Positions 27,418-37,810 of a DNA stretch of 64,000 nucleotides are shown piece by piece. The notes under the pieces are model-generated. The model was not told where the DNA came from, did not search any database, and saw only the letters and a program-made list of their open reading frames with translations. This DNA comes from Rhizobium nepotum 39/7. Its GTDB lineage: Bacteria; Pseudomonadota; Alphaproteobacteria; Rhizobiales; Rhizobiaceae. The stretch lies in contig NZ_JWJH01000012.1 of the NCBI RefSeq assembly GCF_000949865.1, positions 255,928 through 319,927 on the forward strand, in the 5' to 3' direction. Position numbers and translations under genes: made by a program. Position 1 is the stretch's first letter; every line of letters begins with the position of its first letter.

Positions 27418-29943
27418 ATGACAGATGGACCATTTGCGGCGGCCGCGTCTCAGCCGACTTATACCGTCGCTGACGGCGAAACGGTGGCTGCCTGGATCGT
27501 CTCGGATCTGGTGGAGACATCATTTCCGGGCATCGCAGCGCCGGCGGAAGACCGGGTCAACTACCGCTTCATCAACGGCTTCGTGGATGTCGGCGACCTG
27601 CCCTGCCGCAAGGCCTTCCAGCAAACCATGATCGGCCGCGACATCGCGCCCAACGCCGGCTGGGCGGTCTCCCACCTCAACCTGCCGGGTTCCAATCGCC
27701 GCGTCGAATTTACCGGTTTCTGGCATGTTCCGACCCATGTGCAACGCTGGCTGAAGGGCACGTTCCGCAGCGACACCGCAAGACAGACGCATTTCAGGCT
27801 GCGCACCTGCGGCGGCGTTCGCATCTGGGTGGGCGGCGTCGAACAGGTCCGTTTTGAGCCCTTTATCCGCAATGTCGAAGCGAGCCGCGATATCACGCTC
27901 GAGCTTCAGGCCGGTGATAACGAGGTGCTGCTGCTCTGCGAAGATCTGGCGGAACGGGATATCATCTGGTTCTTCGAGCTTGAGGTCATCGACGCCACGC
28001 CGCTCACCGTCGTGCTGCCGGTGCCACTCGACCGGGAAGAGACGAAACGTCTTGCTGCACTCGTACGCGATGTTCGCCCCGCACGCGACGTCTTTTCCGG
28101 CACGGCACTTGAACTCATCTTCGATGCCGCACCGGTGAGCGACCTGCCGGTCCATATCCAGGTCAAAAGCCACGGCCACGAGCGCGCCGCCCTTGCCGAG
28201 GCGGATATTGTGCTGAAAGCCGGGCAATCCACCCTGATGGTTCCCGAGACGACAGGCATCGCGGACGGATATCACGGCGTCAAGATCACCATGGGTTCGG
28301 GGGCCGGAACGGTGACGCGCGTCATCGACGCGGCCTTCATGGGCGCGGTGGCACCGCAACCGGCAGCCACCGATATTGCCGAGCGAAAGAAGGCCGCATT
28401 GTCTTTCAGCGCCCGCTTCGGTGCATGGCGTATCGGCCGCGCGCTGGCGATGGTCGCCACCGGCAGCGACGACATGCACACGATCGGCGGCATTGTCGAT
28501 GCGACGCTGCGTTCCATCGATCGCCGGGAGGATTGCTCCGATTTCGTTCTGGTGCCGCTCCTCTGGATGGTGCACGCCTATGGCGACCGGTTACCGGCAG
28601 AGATGCGGTCGCGGATCGATGCCTCTATCCTCGCCTATCGTTATTGGGTTGACGAACCAGGCAACGACGTCATGTGGTTCTGGAGCGAGAACCACGTTCT
28701 CTGCTTCCACACCAGCCAGCTGCTCGCGGGAGACTATCTCCCGGACGCCATCTTCAGCGCCTCCGGGCGCACCGGCAGGGAGCAGGCGGCGCTGGCCGCA
28801 GACCGGCTGGAGCGCTGGTTCGACAGCGTCGAGGCGCATGGTCTCGCCGAATGGAACTCGGCCGCCTATTACCCGGTGGATTTCATCGGCCTCCTCGCCA
28901 CCGAACATTGGGCGGGACCAGAACTTGCCGCCCGCGCACGCCACCAGCTCGATCTCATTTTCGAAATGATCGCGCTGCACACACTTGGCGGCGTTCCCTC
29001 CGGTTCGCAAGGCAGAGCCTATGACAAGGAACTGCGCGCCGGGCCGCTGACGGAACTGGCACCTTTCGCGCAGGTTGCCTTCGGTCAAGGCTGGCTCAAC
29101 AATGGCGTCGCCTCTCTGCCGATGTTCTGCTGCGGTGACTACCTGCCGCCGCCGCATCTTGCAGCACTTTCGCAGTTGCCAAGCGGACGCATGGTCGAGG
29201 CGCGTTACGCGCAGGGGCTGGAGCCGGGCAAGCTCGTGCTTTTCAAGAACGAGGCCGCCCAGCTTTCAACCGTCGTGGACCACAAGACGGGCCGCAAGGG
29301 CCATCAGCAACACGTCATGGACATCAAGCTTGCCGGTCACCCCATGGCGCGGCTATGGGTCAACCATCCCGGCGAGGACGATCCGTGGGGCACGCAACGC
29401 CCCTCCTACTGGGCCGGCAGCGGCATCCTGCCGCGCGTGGCGCAGCATCGGGATCTGGCGATGATGATCTTCGACACGGACGATCATCGCAACGACTGGA
29501 CCCACGCCTATCTCGGGCGGGACGGGCTGGACGAGGTATTGACGGAGGGCAACTGGATCATCACCCGCTCCGGCCGTGGCTTTGCCGCACTTTCTGCGAC
29601 CAATGGTCTTGAGACCATCACCATCGGTGCGACCGCCAACCGCGAGATCAGATCACCCGGCCGCCGCGCCGGCTGGATCGGCATCATCGGCTGCGGAGAT
29701 ACGGACGCATTCACCCGCTTCCGCGAAAGAATTCTCGCCACGCAGGTGATGTTCGATGCCGACAAGCGCCTGCTGTCTGTCATGCCGCCCGGTGGCCCCG
29801 CACTCTCCCTCAACTGGGACGGCAGCTTCACCATGGGCGGGCAAGCCATGGCTTTCGACCACGAGCAGCCGCAGCCACAGATCACCTTCGACAGTGCCGG
29901 ACCTGCCGCAGACAGCGGCGCGGCACAGCCATTTTACTCCTAA
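27418..29943 (+). CDS. unrecognised 841-residue protein of the pectin-oligomer operon
   Basis: I cannot name a family. No signal peptide is visible, so it is probably cytoplasmic. Residues about 45-200 look like a beta-sandwich of the kind at the N terminus of some glycosidases (EFTGFWHVPTHVQRWLKGTF; LRTCGGVRIWVGGVEQVRFE). Residues about 330-600 are helical with aromatic and acidic clusters (DVMWFWSENHVLCFHTSQL; EWNSAAYYPVDFIGLLA), suggestive of an alpha/alpha-toroid. The rest is beta-rich. That build resembles polysaccharide lyases and toroid hydrolases. It is the first gene of the operon, before GH105 and GH28, so a new sugar-cleaving enzyme is the likeliest role, by inference. Confidence 0.75.
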   Translation: MTDGPFAAAASQPTYTVADGETVAAWIVSDLVETSFPGIAAPAEDRVNYRFINGFVDVGDLPCRKAFQQTMIGRDIAPNAGWAVSHLNLPGSNRRVEFTGFWHVPTHVQRWLKGTFRSDTARQTHFRLRTCGGVRIWVGGVEQVRFEPFIRNVEASRDITLELQAGDNEVLLLCEDLAERDIIWFFELEVIDATPLTVVLPVPLDREETKRLAALVRDVRPARDVFSGTALELIFDAAPVSDLPVHIQVKSHGHERAALAEADIVLKAGQSTLMVPETTGIADGYHGVKITMGSGAGTVTRVIDAAFMGAVAPQPAATDIAERKKAALSFSARFGAWRIGRALAMVATGSDDMHTIGGIVDATLRSIDRREDCSDFVLVPLLWMVHAYGDRLPAEMRSRIDASILAYRYWVDEPGNDVMWFWSENHVLCFHTSQLLAGDYLPDAIFSASGRTGREQAALAADRLERWFDSVEAHGLAEWNSAAYYPVDFIGLLATEHWAGPELAARARHQLDLIFEMIALHTLGGVPSGSQGRAYDKELRAGPLTELAPFAQVAFGQGWLNNGVASLPMFCCGDYLPPPHLAALSQLPSGRMVEARYAQGLEPGKLVLFKNEAAQLSTVVDHKTGRKGHQQHVMDIKLAGHPMARLWVNHPGEDDPWGTQRPSYWAGSGILPRVAQHRDLAMMIFDTDDHRNDWTHAYLGRDGLDEVLTEGNWIITRSGRGFAALSATNGLETITIGATANREIRSPGRRAGWIGIIGCGDTDAFTRFRERILATQVMFDADKRLLSVMPPGGPALSLNWDGSFTMGGQAMAFDHEQPQPQITFDSAGPAADSGAAQPFYS

Positions 29944-29956
29944 GCGGAACCATCAG

Positions 29957-31051
29957 ATGAACCAGCCAAGCATCGAGAAAGACACTCTCAGGACGACGAT
30001 CGACAATGTCGCCGCCGCCTTCAGCCGCCTCAAGGGCATACAGGAAGGTCTGGCAAGCGGCAGTTCCGACGGCAAGATCCAGTTCGACGAATGGGATTGG
30101 GAAGTGGGCGTCGGCCTTTATGGCTTCCTGCGCCGGGCGCTGGCTGCAAACGACCAGAAGGCGCTGGATGATCTGGTGACCTGGTATGGCTGGCAGATCG
30201 AGCGTGGCCTGCCGCCGCGCCAGATCAACAGTTCCGCGCCCATGCTGCCGCTCGTCATCCTGACCGAACATGTCGACCGGCCGGACTTCCGGGCGCTGGT
30301 GGAAGACTGGGCCGACTGGCTGGTGCACAAATTGCCGAAGACCGAGGATGGCGGCTTCCAGCACGTCGTCAAGGAACGGCTGAATGAGGGCGAATTATGG
30401 GACGACACGCTGTTCATGGCCTGTCTGTTCCTCGCCCGCGCCGGTGTGGTGTGCAAGCGTCAGGACTGGATCGATGAGGCAGTCTACCAGTTCATGATCC
30501 ATGCGCGTTACCTGTCCGACCCCGTGACCGGGCTGTGGTATCACGGCTGGACCTTCATCGGACGCCACAATTTTGCGCATGCCTTCTGGGCGCGCGGCAA
30601 TTCCTGGATCACCGTTGCAATCCCCGAACTCTTCGAACTGGTGCCGACGCTTGCCGAAAAGGACAAACGTTTCCTCGCCAATGTGCTGGCAAGCCAGGTG
30701 CGGTCGCTGCGCCAATATCAGCGCGAAGATGGCATGTTCCACACGCTTCTCGACGATCCGACTTCGCCGGTCGAGACCTCGGCAACCGCTGGCATCGCCT
30801 ACGGCATTCTGCGCGGCATCGAGGCCGGTATTCTCGGCGAAGAAAACCGCGCCCATGCCGAGCGGGCGCTGAAGGCGGTGCTGGGCAATATCGATGACGA
30901 CGGCGTCGTTCACGGTGTGTCAGACGGCACCCCCATGGGCCACGATCTCGATTTTTACCGCCGCATTCCCAATCTGCCCACGCCCTATGGGCAGGCTCTG
31001 ACGATGCTGCTGTTGATCGACGTGTTTCTGAAAAGGCCGCAGGCATCATGA
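29957..31051 (+). CDS. GH105 unsaturated uronyl/rhamnogalacturonyl hydrolase
   Basis: 364 residues from the ATG at 29957, 13 nt after the preceding stop. Motifs of the YteR/YesR family are the catalytic region LWDDTLFMACLFLAR near residue 145, YHGWTF near 195 and FWARGNSWITVAIPE near 210, on an alpha6/alpha6 barrel. The enzyme removes the 4,5-unsaturated uronic acid left at the non-reducing end by pectin lyases. No signal peptide, so it acts on imported oligomers. It overlaps the GH28 gene by 4 nt (ATGA at 31048-31051). Confidence 0.88.
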   Translation: MNQPSIEKDTLRTTIDNVAAAFSRLKGIQEGLASGSSDGKIQFDEWDWEVGVGLYGFLRRALAANDQKALDDLVTWYGWQIERGLPPRQINSSAPMLPLVILTEHVDRPDFRALVEDWADWLVHKLPKTEDGGFQHVVKERLNEGELWDDTLFMACLFLARAGVVCKRQDWIDEAVYQFMIHARYLSDPVTGLWYHGWTFIGRHNFAHAFWARGNSWITVAIPELFELVPTLAEKDKRFLANVLASQVRSLRQYQREDGMFHTLLDDPTSPVETSATAGIAYGILRGIEAGILGEENRAHAERALKAVLGNIDDDGVVHGVSDGTPMGHDLDFYRRIPNLPTPYGQALTMLLLIDVFLKRPQAS

Positions 31052-32399
31052 GTGCTCACACCAATATCACCATTGCCGCCGTGGGACGCGACGCCACTGC
31101 CGAAATCCAGCAGGCAATAGATACCACATCGGCCGCAGGCGGCGGCGTCGTGTCGCTCTTGGCCGGGCGGCATGTCAGCGGCGGCCTTCAGCTTAAAAGT
31201 GGCGTGGAACTTCATCTTGCACAAGACGCGGTACTGGCGCCGATTTCCGACTACGACGCCTATGCCCATACGTCCGTTTCTGTCATCGCCGAGGATTCCG
31301 ATCGCGGCATGATCATCGCAAAAGGCGCAAGCAACATCGCCGTCACCGGCCCCGGCCGCATCGAGGCGGGCGGTGAAAACTTCATCATCGGTGACGACGA
31401 AGCCATGGGAACCTATATCCCGGCGAAAAAGCGCCCGCGCGTGATGGTGCTCGAGGCCTGTAGCAACGTGCGCCTTGAAAACCTCGTCGTCAGCGGTTCA
31501 CCAATGTGGACGCTGCACATGGTCGATTGCGAAGATCTGAATTTCCGCAACGTCCGCGTTGAAAACGACCGGCGCCTGCCCAACACCGACGGCATCGTGC
31601 TGGATGCCTGCCGGCGCGCCCTGATTACGGATTGCACCATATCCACCGCCGATGACGGCATCTGCCTGAAGACCAGCGCCGGGCCGGATGGCAAGGCCGT
31701 CGGCGCCTGCGCCGATATCACCGTTCGCCGCTGCACCGTCTCAAGCATGAGCTGCGCCCTGAAACTCGGCACGGAATCCTTCGGCGATTTCACCGATGTG
31801 GTGTTCGAGGATTGCAAAGTCATCGCATCCAATCGCGGCATAGGGCTTTTTTCCCGCGATGGCGGGGAAATGCGCAACATCCACTTTTCACGCATCGAGA
31901 CCGAATGCCACGAAACGCCGGGCGGTTTCTGGGGATCGGGCGAAGCCGTGACGGTCACCGTGGTCGACCGCCGTCCCGAACGTCAGGCCGGCAAGGTCGA
32001 AAACCTCGTGGTGGAAGATCTGAGCGGTTCGATGGAAGGCGCGATCAATCTCGTTTCCACCTCGAAGGCGGGCATTCACAACGTAACGCTCAGCCGCATC
32101 ACGCTGTCGCAGCGGCCGGGCAAACTCGGCACCGGCCTCAAATATGATCTTCGCCCGACCAATGCGGATATTGCACCGAGCCCGGAGGCCGCCGGCCGCG
32201 CCAACGCCTGGACACGCAGCGCCGACGGCAGGATCGTCGGACTGGAGGACTATCCCGGCGGAATGCCTGCGGTTTATCTATCCGGCGTTCACGGATTTTC
32301 TGCGCGCGATGTCGCCATTGGCAGAACGACGCCCTTGCCCGAGGGCTGGAATGAAAAAGAGATCGTCGCAGAGACGACCTTGCCCGAAGGGAGCAGGTA

Positions 32400-32400
<1 letters not shown>
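31048..32400 (+). CDS. GH28 polygalacturonase-family protein (picA/pgl-like)
   Basis: 450 residues of right-handed parallel beta-helix type. GH28 landmarks include NTDGIVLDA near residue 180 and DDGICLKTS near 205, with [12 protein letters not shown] near 265. The usual Gly-His-Gly turn is replaced by a different sequence (KLGTES), as in exo-acting or specialised members. It lacks a signal peptide, unlike secreted polygalacturonases, so it should work in the cytoplasm on imported galacturonides. A plant-inducible polygalacturonase-like locus, picA/pgl, is known on an Agrobacterium chromosome and this may be its counterpart. The stop shares a base with the start of the ATPase gene. Confidence 0.85.
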
Positions 32401-33506
<1,106 letters not shown>

Positions 33507-33507
33507 C

Positions 33508-34503
33508 ATGGCCAGCCAAAAGCTTGCGAGACTGTCCGACCGCGCACTCGATGCCGTGATGGCAATCGCCGAGGTGCCGCTCAACCTCATCGAGCGGTTG
33601 ATCGGCAAAAAACGCATGCCCTATATTTTCCTGATGCCGAACCTCGTTCTGTTCGGCATCTTCACCTTCCTGCCGATCGCCATTGCCGTCGGTTACGCCT
33701 TTACCGGCGGCACCGAACTGTTGATCAGCGACCGCCCCTTCGTCGGTCTCGACAATTTCAGCAAGCTGCTCGATTGCCAGAGCTACATGGACCCCGGAAG
33801 CTGCCGGGAATCGCTGTTCTGGACCGCGATCTGGAACACGCTCTGGTTCGTCGGCTTCAACGTCGTCGCCACACTGTTCGTCGCACTGGTCACCGCGCTC
33901 ATTCTGAACAGGGCGATTGCCGCGCGCGGCTTCTTCCGCGCCATGTTCTTTTATCCCGTGCTGTTGTCGCCGGTAGTCATCGGCCTCATCTGGAAATGGT
34001 TTCTAGACCGCAACGGCCTGCTGAACGCCTTTTTCCAGATGCTCGGCGTACCGCCGGAAATCTTCCTGCTGGATGTCGGCTGGTCGCGTTTCTTCGTCGT
34101 GGTCGTATCCGTCTGGTTCCATATGGGCTTTTACACGCTCATCCTGCTGGCAGGCCTTCAGGCCATTCCCAAAGACCTATACGAAGCCGCCGCAATCGAC
34201 GCCGCCTCGCCCCGGCGCACATTGCTGCGCATCACCCTGCCGCTGCTTGCCCCCAACCTTCTCGTCGTGCTGATCCTTTTGATGATCCGCTCGGTGCAGA
34301 TCTTTGATGAAGCCTGGGTTTTGACCAATGGCGGCGGGCCGGGCACGGCCAACACATTCGTGGTGCAATATATCTATCAGATGGCCTTCGGCAGCGATCT
34401 CAGGCTCTTCGGCCTCGCATCCGCCGCATCGGTTCTCATGGGCCTTGTTCTTCTCGCGCTGACGCTCGTGCAACTGCGCCTCGGCAAAAAGATGGAGTCC
34501 TGA
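33508..34503 (+). CDS. sugar ABC importer permease (MalF/UgpA type)
   Basis: 331 residues from the ATG at 33508, one base after the ATPase stop and preceded by GGGAGAGG. A 40-residue N-terminal cytoplasmic helix precedes about six membrane segments beginning near residue 38 (YIFLMPNLVLFGIFTFLPIA). The EAA loop is KDLYEAAAIDAASPRRTLLR near residue 225. It pairs with the next permease. Cysteines in the first periplasmic loop (DCQSYMDPGSCRES) could form a disulfide. Confidence 0.9.
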   Translation: MASQKLARLSDRALDAVMAIAEVPLNLIERLIGKKRMPYIFLMPNLVLFGIFTFLPIAIAVGYAFTGGTELLISDRPFVGLDNFSKLLDCQSYMDPGSCRESLFWTAIWNTLWFVGFNVVATLFVALVTALILNRAIAARGFFRAMFFYPVLLSPVVIGLIWKWFLDRNGLLNAFFQMLGVPPEIFLLDVGWSRFFVVVVSVWFHMGFYTLILLAGLQAIPKDLYEAAAIDAASPRRTLLRITLPLLAPNLLVVLILLMIRSVQIFDEAWVLTNGGGPGTANTFVVQYIYQMAFGSDLRLFGLASAASVLMGLVLLALTLVQLRLGKKMES

Positions 34504-34505
34504 TC

Positions 34506-35564
34506 ATGTCCGGCAATCTCAACGCAGTCACGTTCCTGACGCGAACCCGCCGCCCCGGCAGGATCGGCCTCACCGATATTCTCTCCTGGGTCTGGCTCAT
34601 CGGTGGCACGCTCGCGGTGCTGATACCCGTCGTCTGGGCCGCGATGTCCTCGCTGAAGCCGGAAGCCGAGATCACACGGTTTCCGCCGAGCCTTCTGCCG
34701 CGCGCCGCCGTACAGGTGGAGGTGCGGGGTTACGACAGGCCGCTCAGCCTCTGGACCGTCGCCATCGACGGCACGGAGCGGGAAATGGCCATGGTCCGGC
34801 GCGTCGGCATCAAGGCGCAGATGGTGGATCCGGCCAATCCCGGCCCGCCGGTCAGCGTCGACACCCGCGAAATGTCGCCCGTCCAGAAACTGACGATCGC
34901 GACGCAGAACTTCACCGATCCCCTGACGCAGTTCAACTTCCTGACCTTCCTGAAAAACTCGGTCTTCGTCACCGTCGTCGCAACGGTTCTGACTCTGATC
35001 GTCAACGCCATGGCAGCCTTCGCGCTCTCGAAGTACCGCTTCAGGGGAGAAAAGGCGATTTTCGTGCTGATCATCTCCACCCTGATGATCCCGCTTACCG
35101 TCGTCATGGTGCCGGCCTATCTGGTCATCGTCGGTGTCGGCCTCGTGGACAATCTCTGGGGCGTCATCATCCCCACCGTCGCGACGCCGACCGGCGTGTT
35201 CCTGCTCAGGCAATATATGCTGACGATCCCCGACGAGCTGATCGAGGCCGCGCGCGTCGATGCGGCAAGCGAATTCCGCATCTTCTGGCGCATCATCCTG
35301 CCGCTGACGGCACCGGCTCTTGCGGTTCTCGCGATCTTCTCTGTGCTGTGGCGCTGGAACGACTTCCTCTGGCCGCTGATCGTCCTCAGCAGCCGCGAGA
35401 ACTTCACGCTGCAGGTGGGCCTGAACGCCTTCCAGGGCGAGTTCTCGGTGCAATGGCACTATATTCTCGCCATGACCTTCCTCAGCCTCGCCCCTGTGAC
35501 CGTCGTGTTCCTGTTCCTGCAACGCTATATCACCACAGGGATTGCGGGGACGGGCATGAAGTAA
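34506..35564 (+). CDS. sugar ABC importer permease (MalG type) with periplasmic insertion
   Basis: 352 residues. The first membrane helix (about 25-47) is followed by an unusually long hydrophilic stretch of about 90 residues (KPEAEITRFPPSLLPRAAVQ onward to QNFTDPLTQFNF) before the standard permease core. The core has the EAA loop ELIEAARVDAASEFRIFWR near 240. MalG-type proteins are normally about 270-300 residues; the extra domain could contact the binding protein. Last gene of the operon, followed by a large palindromic repeat. Confidence 0.9.
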   Translation: MSGNLNAVTFLTRTRRPGRIGLTDILSWVWLIGGTLAVLIPVVWAAMSSLKPEAEITRFPPSLLPRAAVQVEVRGYDRPLSLWTVAIDGTEREMAMVRRVGIKAQMVDPANPGPPVSVDTREMSPVQKLTIATQNFTDPLTQFNFLTFLKNSVFVTVVATVLTLIVNAMAAFALSKYRFRGEKAIFVLIISTLMIPLTVVMVPAYLVIVGVGLVDNLWGVIIPTVATPTGVFLLRQYMLTIPDELIEAARVDAASEFRIFWRIILPLTAPALAVLAIFSVLWRWNDFLWPLIVLSSRENFTLQVGLNAFQGEFSVQWHYILAMTFLSLAPVTVVFLFLQRYITTGIAGTGMK

Positions 35565-35594
35565 GCCCGGGCATGGGGCGAGTCTGATACCCCA

Positions 35595-35715
35595 CCTCGT
35601 CATGCCGGCCTTGAGCCGGCATCCAGCCGACGCGCGACTGCGCGGCGAAAAACTCTTTTCAGCCCAAGGACTTTTGGGCTGGCTAGGTTCCGGCTCAAGG
35701 CTGGAATGACGGCAG
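35595..35715. repeat. large imperfect palindromic intergenic repeat
   Basis: The outer left arm (from 35595, containing GTCATGCCGGCCTTGAGCC) is nearly complementary to the right arm (35680-35715, containing GGCTCAAGGCTGGAATGAC). An inner hairpin, AGCCCAA with TTGGGCT, sits at about 35661-35680. The TCAT(G/T)CCGGCCTTGAGCCGG type of sequence is a common dispersed palindromic repeat in alphaproteobacteria. It separates the convergent pectin operon and LacI gene and could end transcription from both sides. Confidence 0.65.
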
Positions 35716-35768
35716 GAAGCTAGTTGTCTGAAGGACATTCGTCCCCCCAAACAGGATGGAAGAGTCCT

Positions 35769-36815
35769 CTATTTTCGCAGCGGCGCGATGCTGCCCCTCA
35801 GCACAAGCCGACAGCCAAGTTCCAGCCGGTGCGCAGGTCGGGTCGGATCGGCGGCGACAAGCCGTTGCTCCAGCAGCGAAAGTGCCGCACCGCCCAGCCT
35901 ATCGGCGGGCAATTGGATGGTGCTGAGCGGCGGCGCACTGAAGGCCGCCGGCATGATGTCATCGAAGCCCAGCACCGAGACGTCATCGGGAACCCCGACA
36001 CCTGCTTCAGTCAGTGCTTTCAGACAGCCGAGCGCCAGATTGTCCGCCGCGCAGAAAATCGCTGTGGCGTTTCGGAGCGGCCGGTCTTCGGCAAGCAGGC
36101 TGCGAATGGCCGCTTCACCCCATAGGGGTTCATAGCTCTCCACCTCAACGACCATGTTTGCCGGAACCGGAAATCCCGCCGCAAGAAACGCGTCACTATA
36201 ACCGTCGTAACGACGGCGGATCGTCGTGCGACCCTTCCAGGTAATGTGCAATATATTGCGATGGCCGAGGGAAAGCAGGTGCTCGATACCGAGACGGGCG
36301 CCGAAACGGTTCTCCGCCGTCACCGTATCGACGATCATGGCCGGGTCCTCGCCATTGATCAGCACCACTGGTTTGCCGAGCGCCGAGAGTGCCTGCACCA
36401 GTTGCGGCCGATCATCATTCAAAACCACAATGCCATCGACATTATCGGCATCCGCCGCCTGCGCCACCGCGACAGGGTCAAGCCTGCTCGTGGCGCTGAC
36501 GAAAGGAACGATGCGAATCCCGCGCCGCTCGCATTCGCGCCGGAAGCCGTTCAGCATCGTCCAGCTGACCATGTTGAGATCGCTTTGCGGCGCTGCATCG
36601 TTGGTCATGGCCAGCAACACGACGCGCAGGGTAGCGATCGTCGCCTTCTGCCGGCGGTTTTCGAGATAACCGAGCGAGCGGGCCGCCTCCAGCACACGCT
36701 CGCGAACCAGCGTGGTCAAAGGGGCCGTACCATTGAGAGCGTGCGAGGCAGTGCTCAGCGAAACATTCGCCTGCTGCGCCACGTCCTTAAGCGTCGTTTT
36801 CCTGTCTATTTTCAT
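35769..36815 (-). CDS. LacI-family regulator (pectin operon candidate)
   Basis: 348 residues from the ATG at 36815; a TTG five codons earlier is the alternative. The N-terminal helix-turn-helix (TLKDVAQQANVSLSTASHALNG, residues about 8-30) is followed by the hinge and a periplasmic-binding-protein-like sensor domain (VDGIVVLNDDRP; FCAADNLALGCLKAL; GFDDIMPAAFS). It converges on the pectin operon, separated from it by a palindromic repeat, so control of that operon is inferred from proximity. The ligand would be a galacturonide-type sugar. Confidence 0.88.
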   Translation of the reverse strand: MKIDRKTTLKDVAQQANVSLSTASHALNGTAPLTTLVRERVLEAARSLGYLENRRQKATIATLRVVLLAMTNDAAPQSDLNMVSWTMLNGFRRECERRGIRIVPFVSATSRLDPVAVAQAADADNVDGIVVLNDDRPQLVQALSALGKPVVLINGEDPAMIVDTVTAENRFGARLGIEHLLSLGHRNILHITWKGRTTIRRRYDGYSDAFLAAGFPVPANMVVEVESYEPLWGEAAIRSLLAEDRPLRNATAIFCAADNLALGCLKALTEAGVGVPDDVSVLGFDDIMPAAFSAPPLSTIQLPADRLGGAALSLLEQRLVAADPTRPAHRLELGCRLVLRGSIAPLRK

Positions 36816-37015
36816 AAAGGGGAAATTCAACCAATCTTCTACGGATGGTGCGGGCAGAAAGCCTGCTCAAAGCAGTTGATTTCAAGAATACCCGAGCCTG
36901 ATTGCTGCTCTGTTTTGTCACGCAAAGACTACAGCATCATCTGTGAAAGCGGAATTGATTTCTCTGTCTTTTTGCCGGTCACGCCACCACGGCAAACCGC
37001 AGACGATAAAGGCGG

Positions 37016-37801
37016 TCATAGTACCCGAGAGATGTAGTCGATGCTGTCCTTGACGGCAGCCGCGGGGTTATTCAATTCATGGATTTCCGCCGCGAAAGGT
37101 TCGAAACTGTAAGGCCCCATATAGCCCGCGGCCTCAAGCGTCCTGATCTGGGCGATATTTTCCAGTCGGTCGCCGCCATCCACCAGAACGCGTTGAGCGT
37201 CCAGCATGTCGGCTATGGAGACTGCAGGGTCGATCACGCCGGAAATGTGGACGAGGCCGGTACGTTCGGGGAAGAATACCGTCTCTCCTGCCAGATGGTG
37301 GTGGAAGGTGTCGTGGACCAGCCTGTAGACATCGCCACCGCCGGCCGCGTCGATCGCTTCGATTGCCAGCGCCTTGGTACGTAGCGACGAGACGGGGAAA
37401 CCGAGCGGCTCGACAAGGCCGATCAGTCCGCGTTCCTTAAGGATCGGCTTCATGGCTTTCAGCGCGGTCACGAGATCATCGAATGAGACTGCCGTTCCAT
37501 CATTGAGCGGGCACATGACGAGTGCCTTCGCGCCGCTTGCGGCGGCATAATCAGCCATGGAAAAGGCCCGTGCGGGTAGGTCGCCCGACCAGACGTTGAA
37601 GGGATAAAGCGCATTGATCGAGATGATCGTCACGCCGGCCTTTTCGGCCGCCGCCTTCACCGCCGCCGGGTCCACGGTACCGACAATGTCAGGCAGGTCG
37701 TTGCGGATTTCGACTTCGGTCAGGCCGAGATTGCGGGCTGTCGCGAAGAATTCCTCGAGGGACAGCTTTGGCGCCGCGATGTGGTTGATGGCAAAACGCA
37801 T
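37016..37801 (-). CDS. TIM-barrel sugar isomerase/epimerase, inosose-type
   Basis: 261 residues with the AP-endonuclease-2-like xylose-isomerase barrel pattern. Candidate metal ligands are Glu and Asp/His in LIGLVEPLGF, RLVHDTFHHHL and YSFEPFA. This superfamily includes inosose dehydratase (IolE/MocC), hydroxypyruvate isomerase and epimerases. It is the last gene of a three-gene string (38832, 37811, 37016) with a Gfo/Idh dehydrogenase, the layout expected for breakdown of inositol or a related cyclitol. The exact reaction is not assignable from sequence. Confidence 0.75.
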   Translation of the reverse strand: MRFAINHIAAPKLSLEEFFATARNLGLTEVEIRNDLPDIVGTVDPAAVKAAAEKAGVTIISINALYPFNVWSGDLPARAFSMADYAAASGAKALVMCPLNDGTAVSFDDLVTALKAMKPILKERGLIGLVEPLGFPVSSLRTKALAIEAIDAAGGGDVYRLVHDTFHHHLAGETVFFPERTGLVHISGVIDPAVSIADMLDAQRVLVDGGDRLENIAQIRTLEAAGYMGPYSFEPFAAEIHELNNPAAAVKDSIDYISRVL

Positions 37802-37810
37802 GAGATTTCC

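Noticed and set aside
34377-35750. 457-residue frame antisense to the MalG-type permease
   Set aside because: His/Asp/Arg-rich shadow translation; the permease on the + strand is clear.
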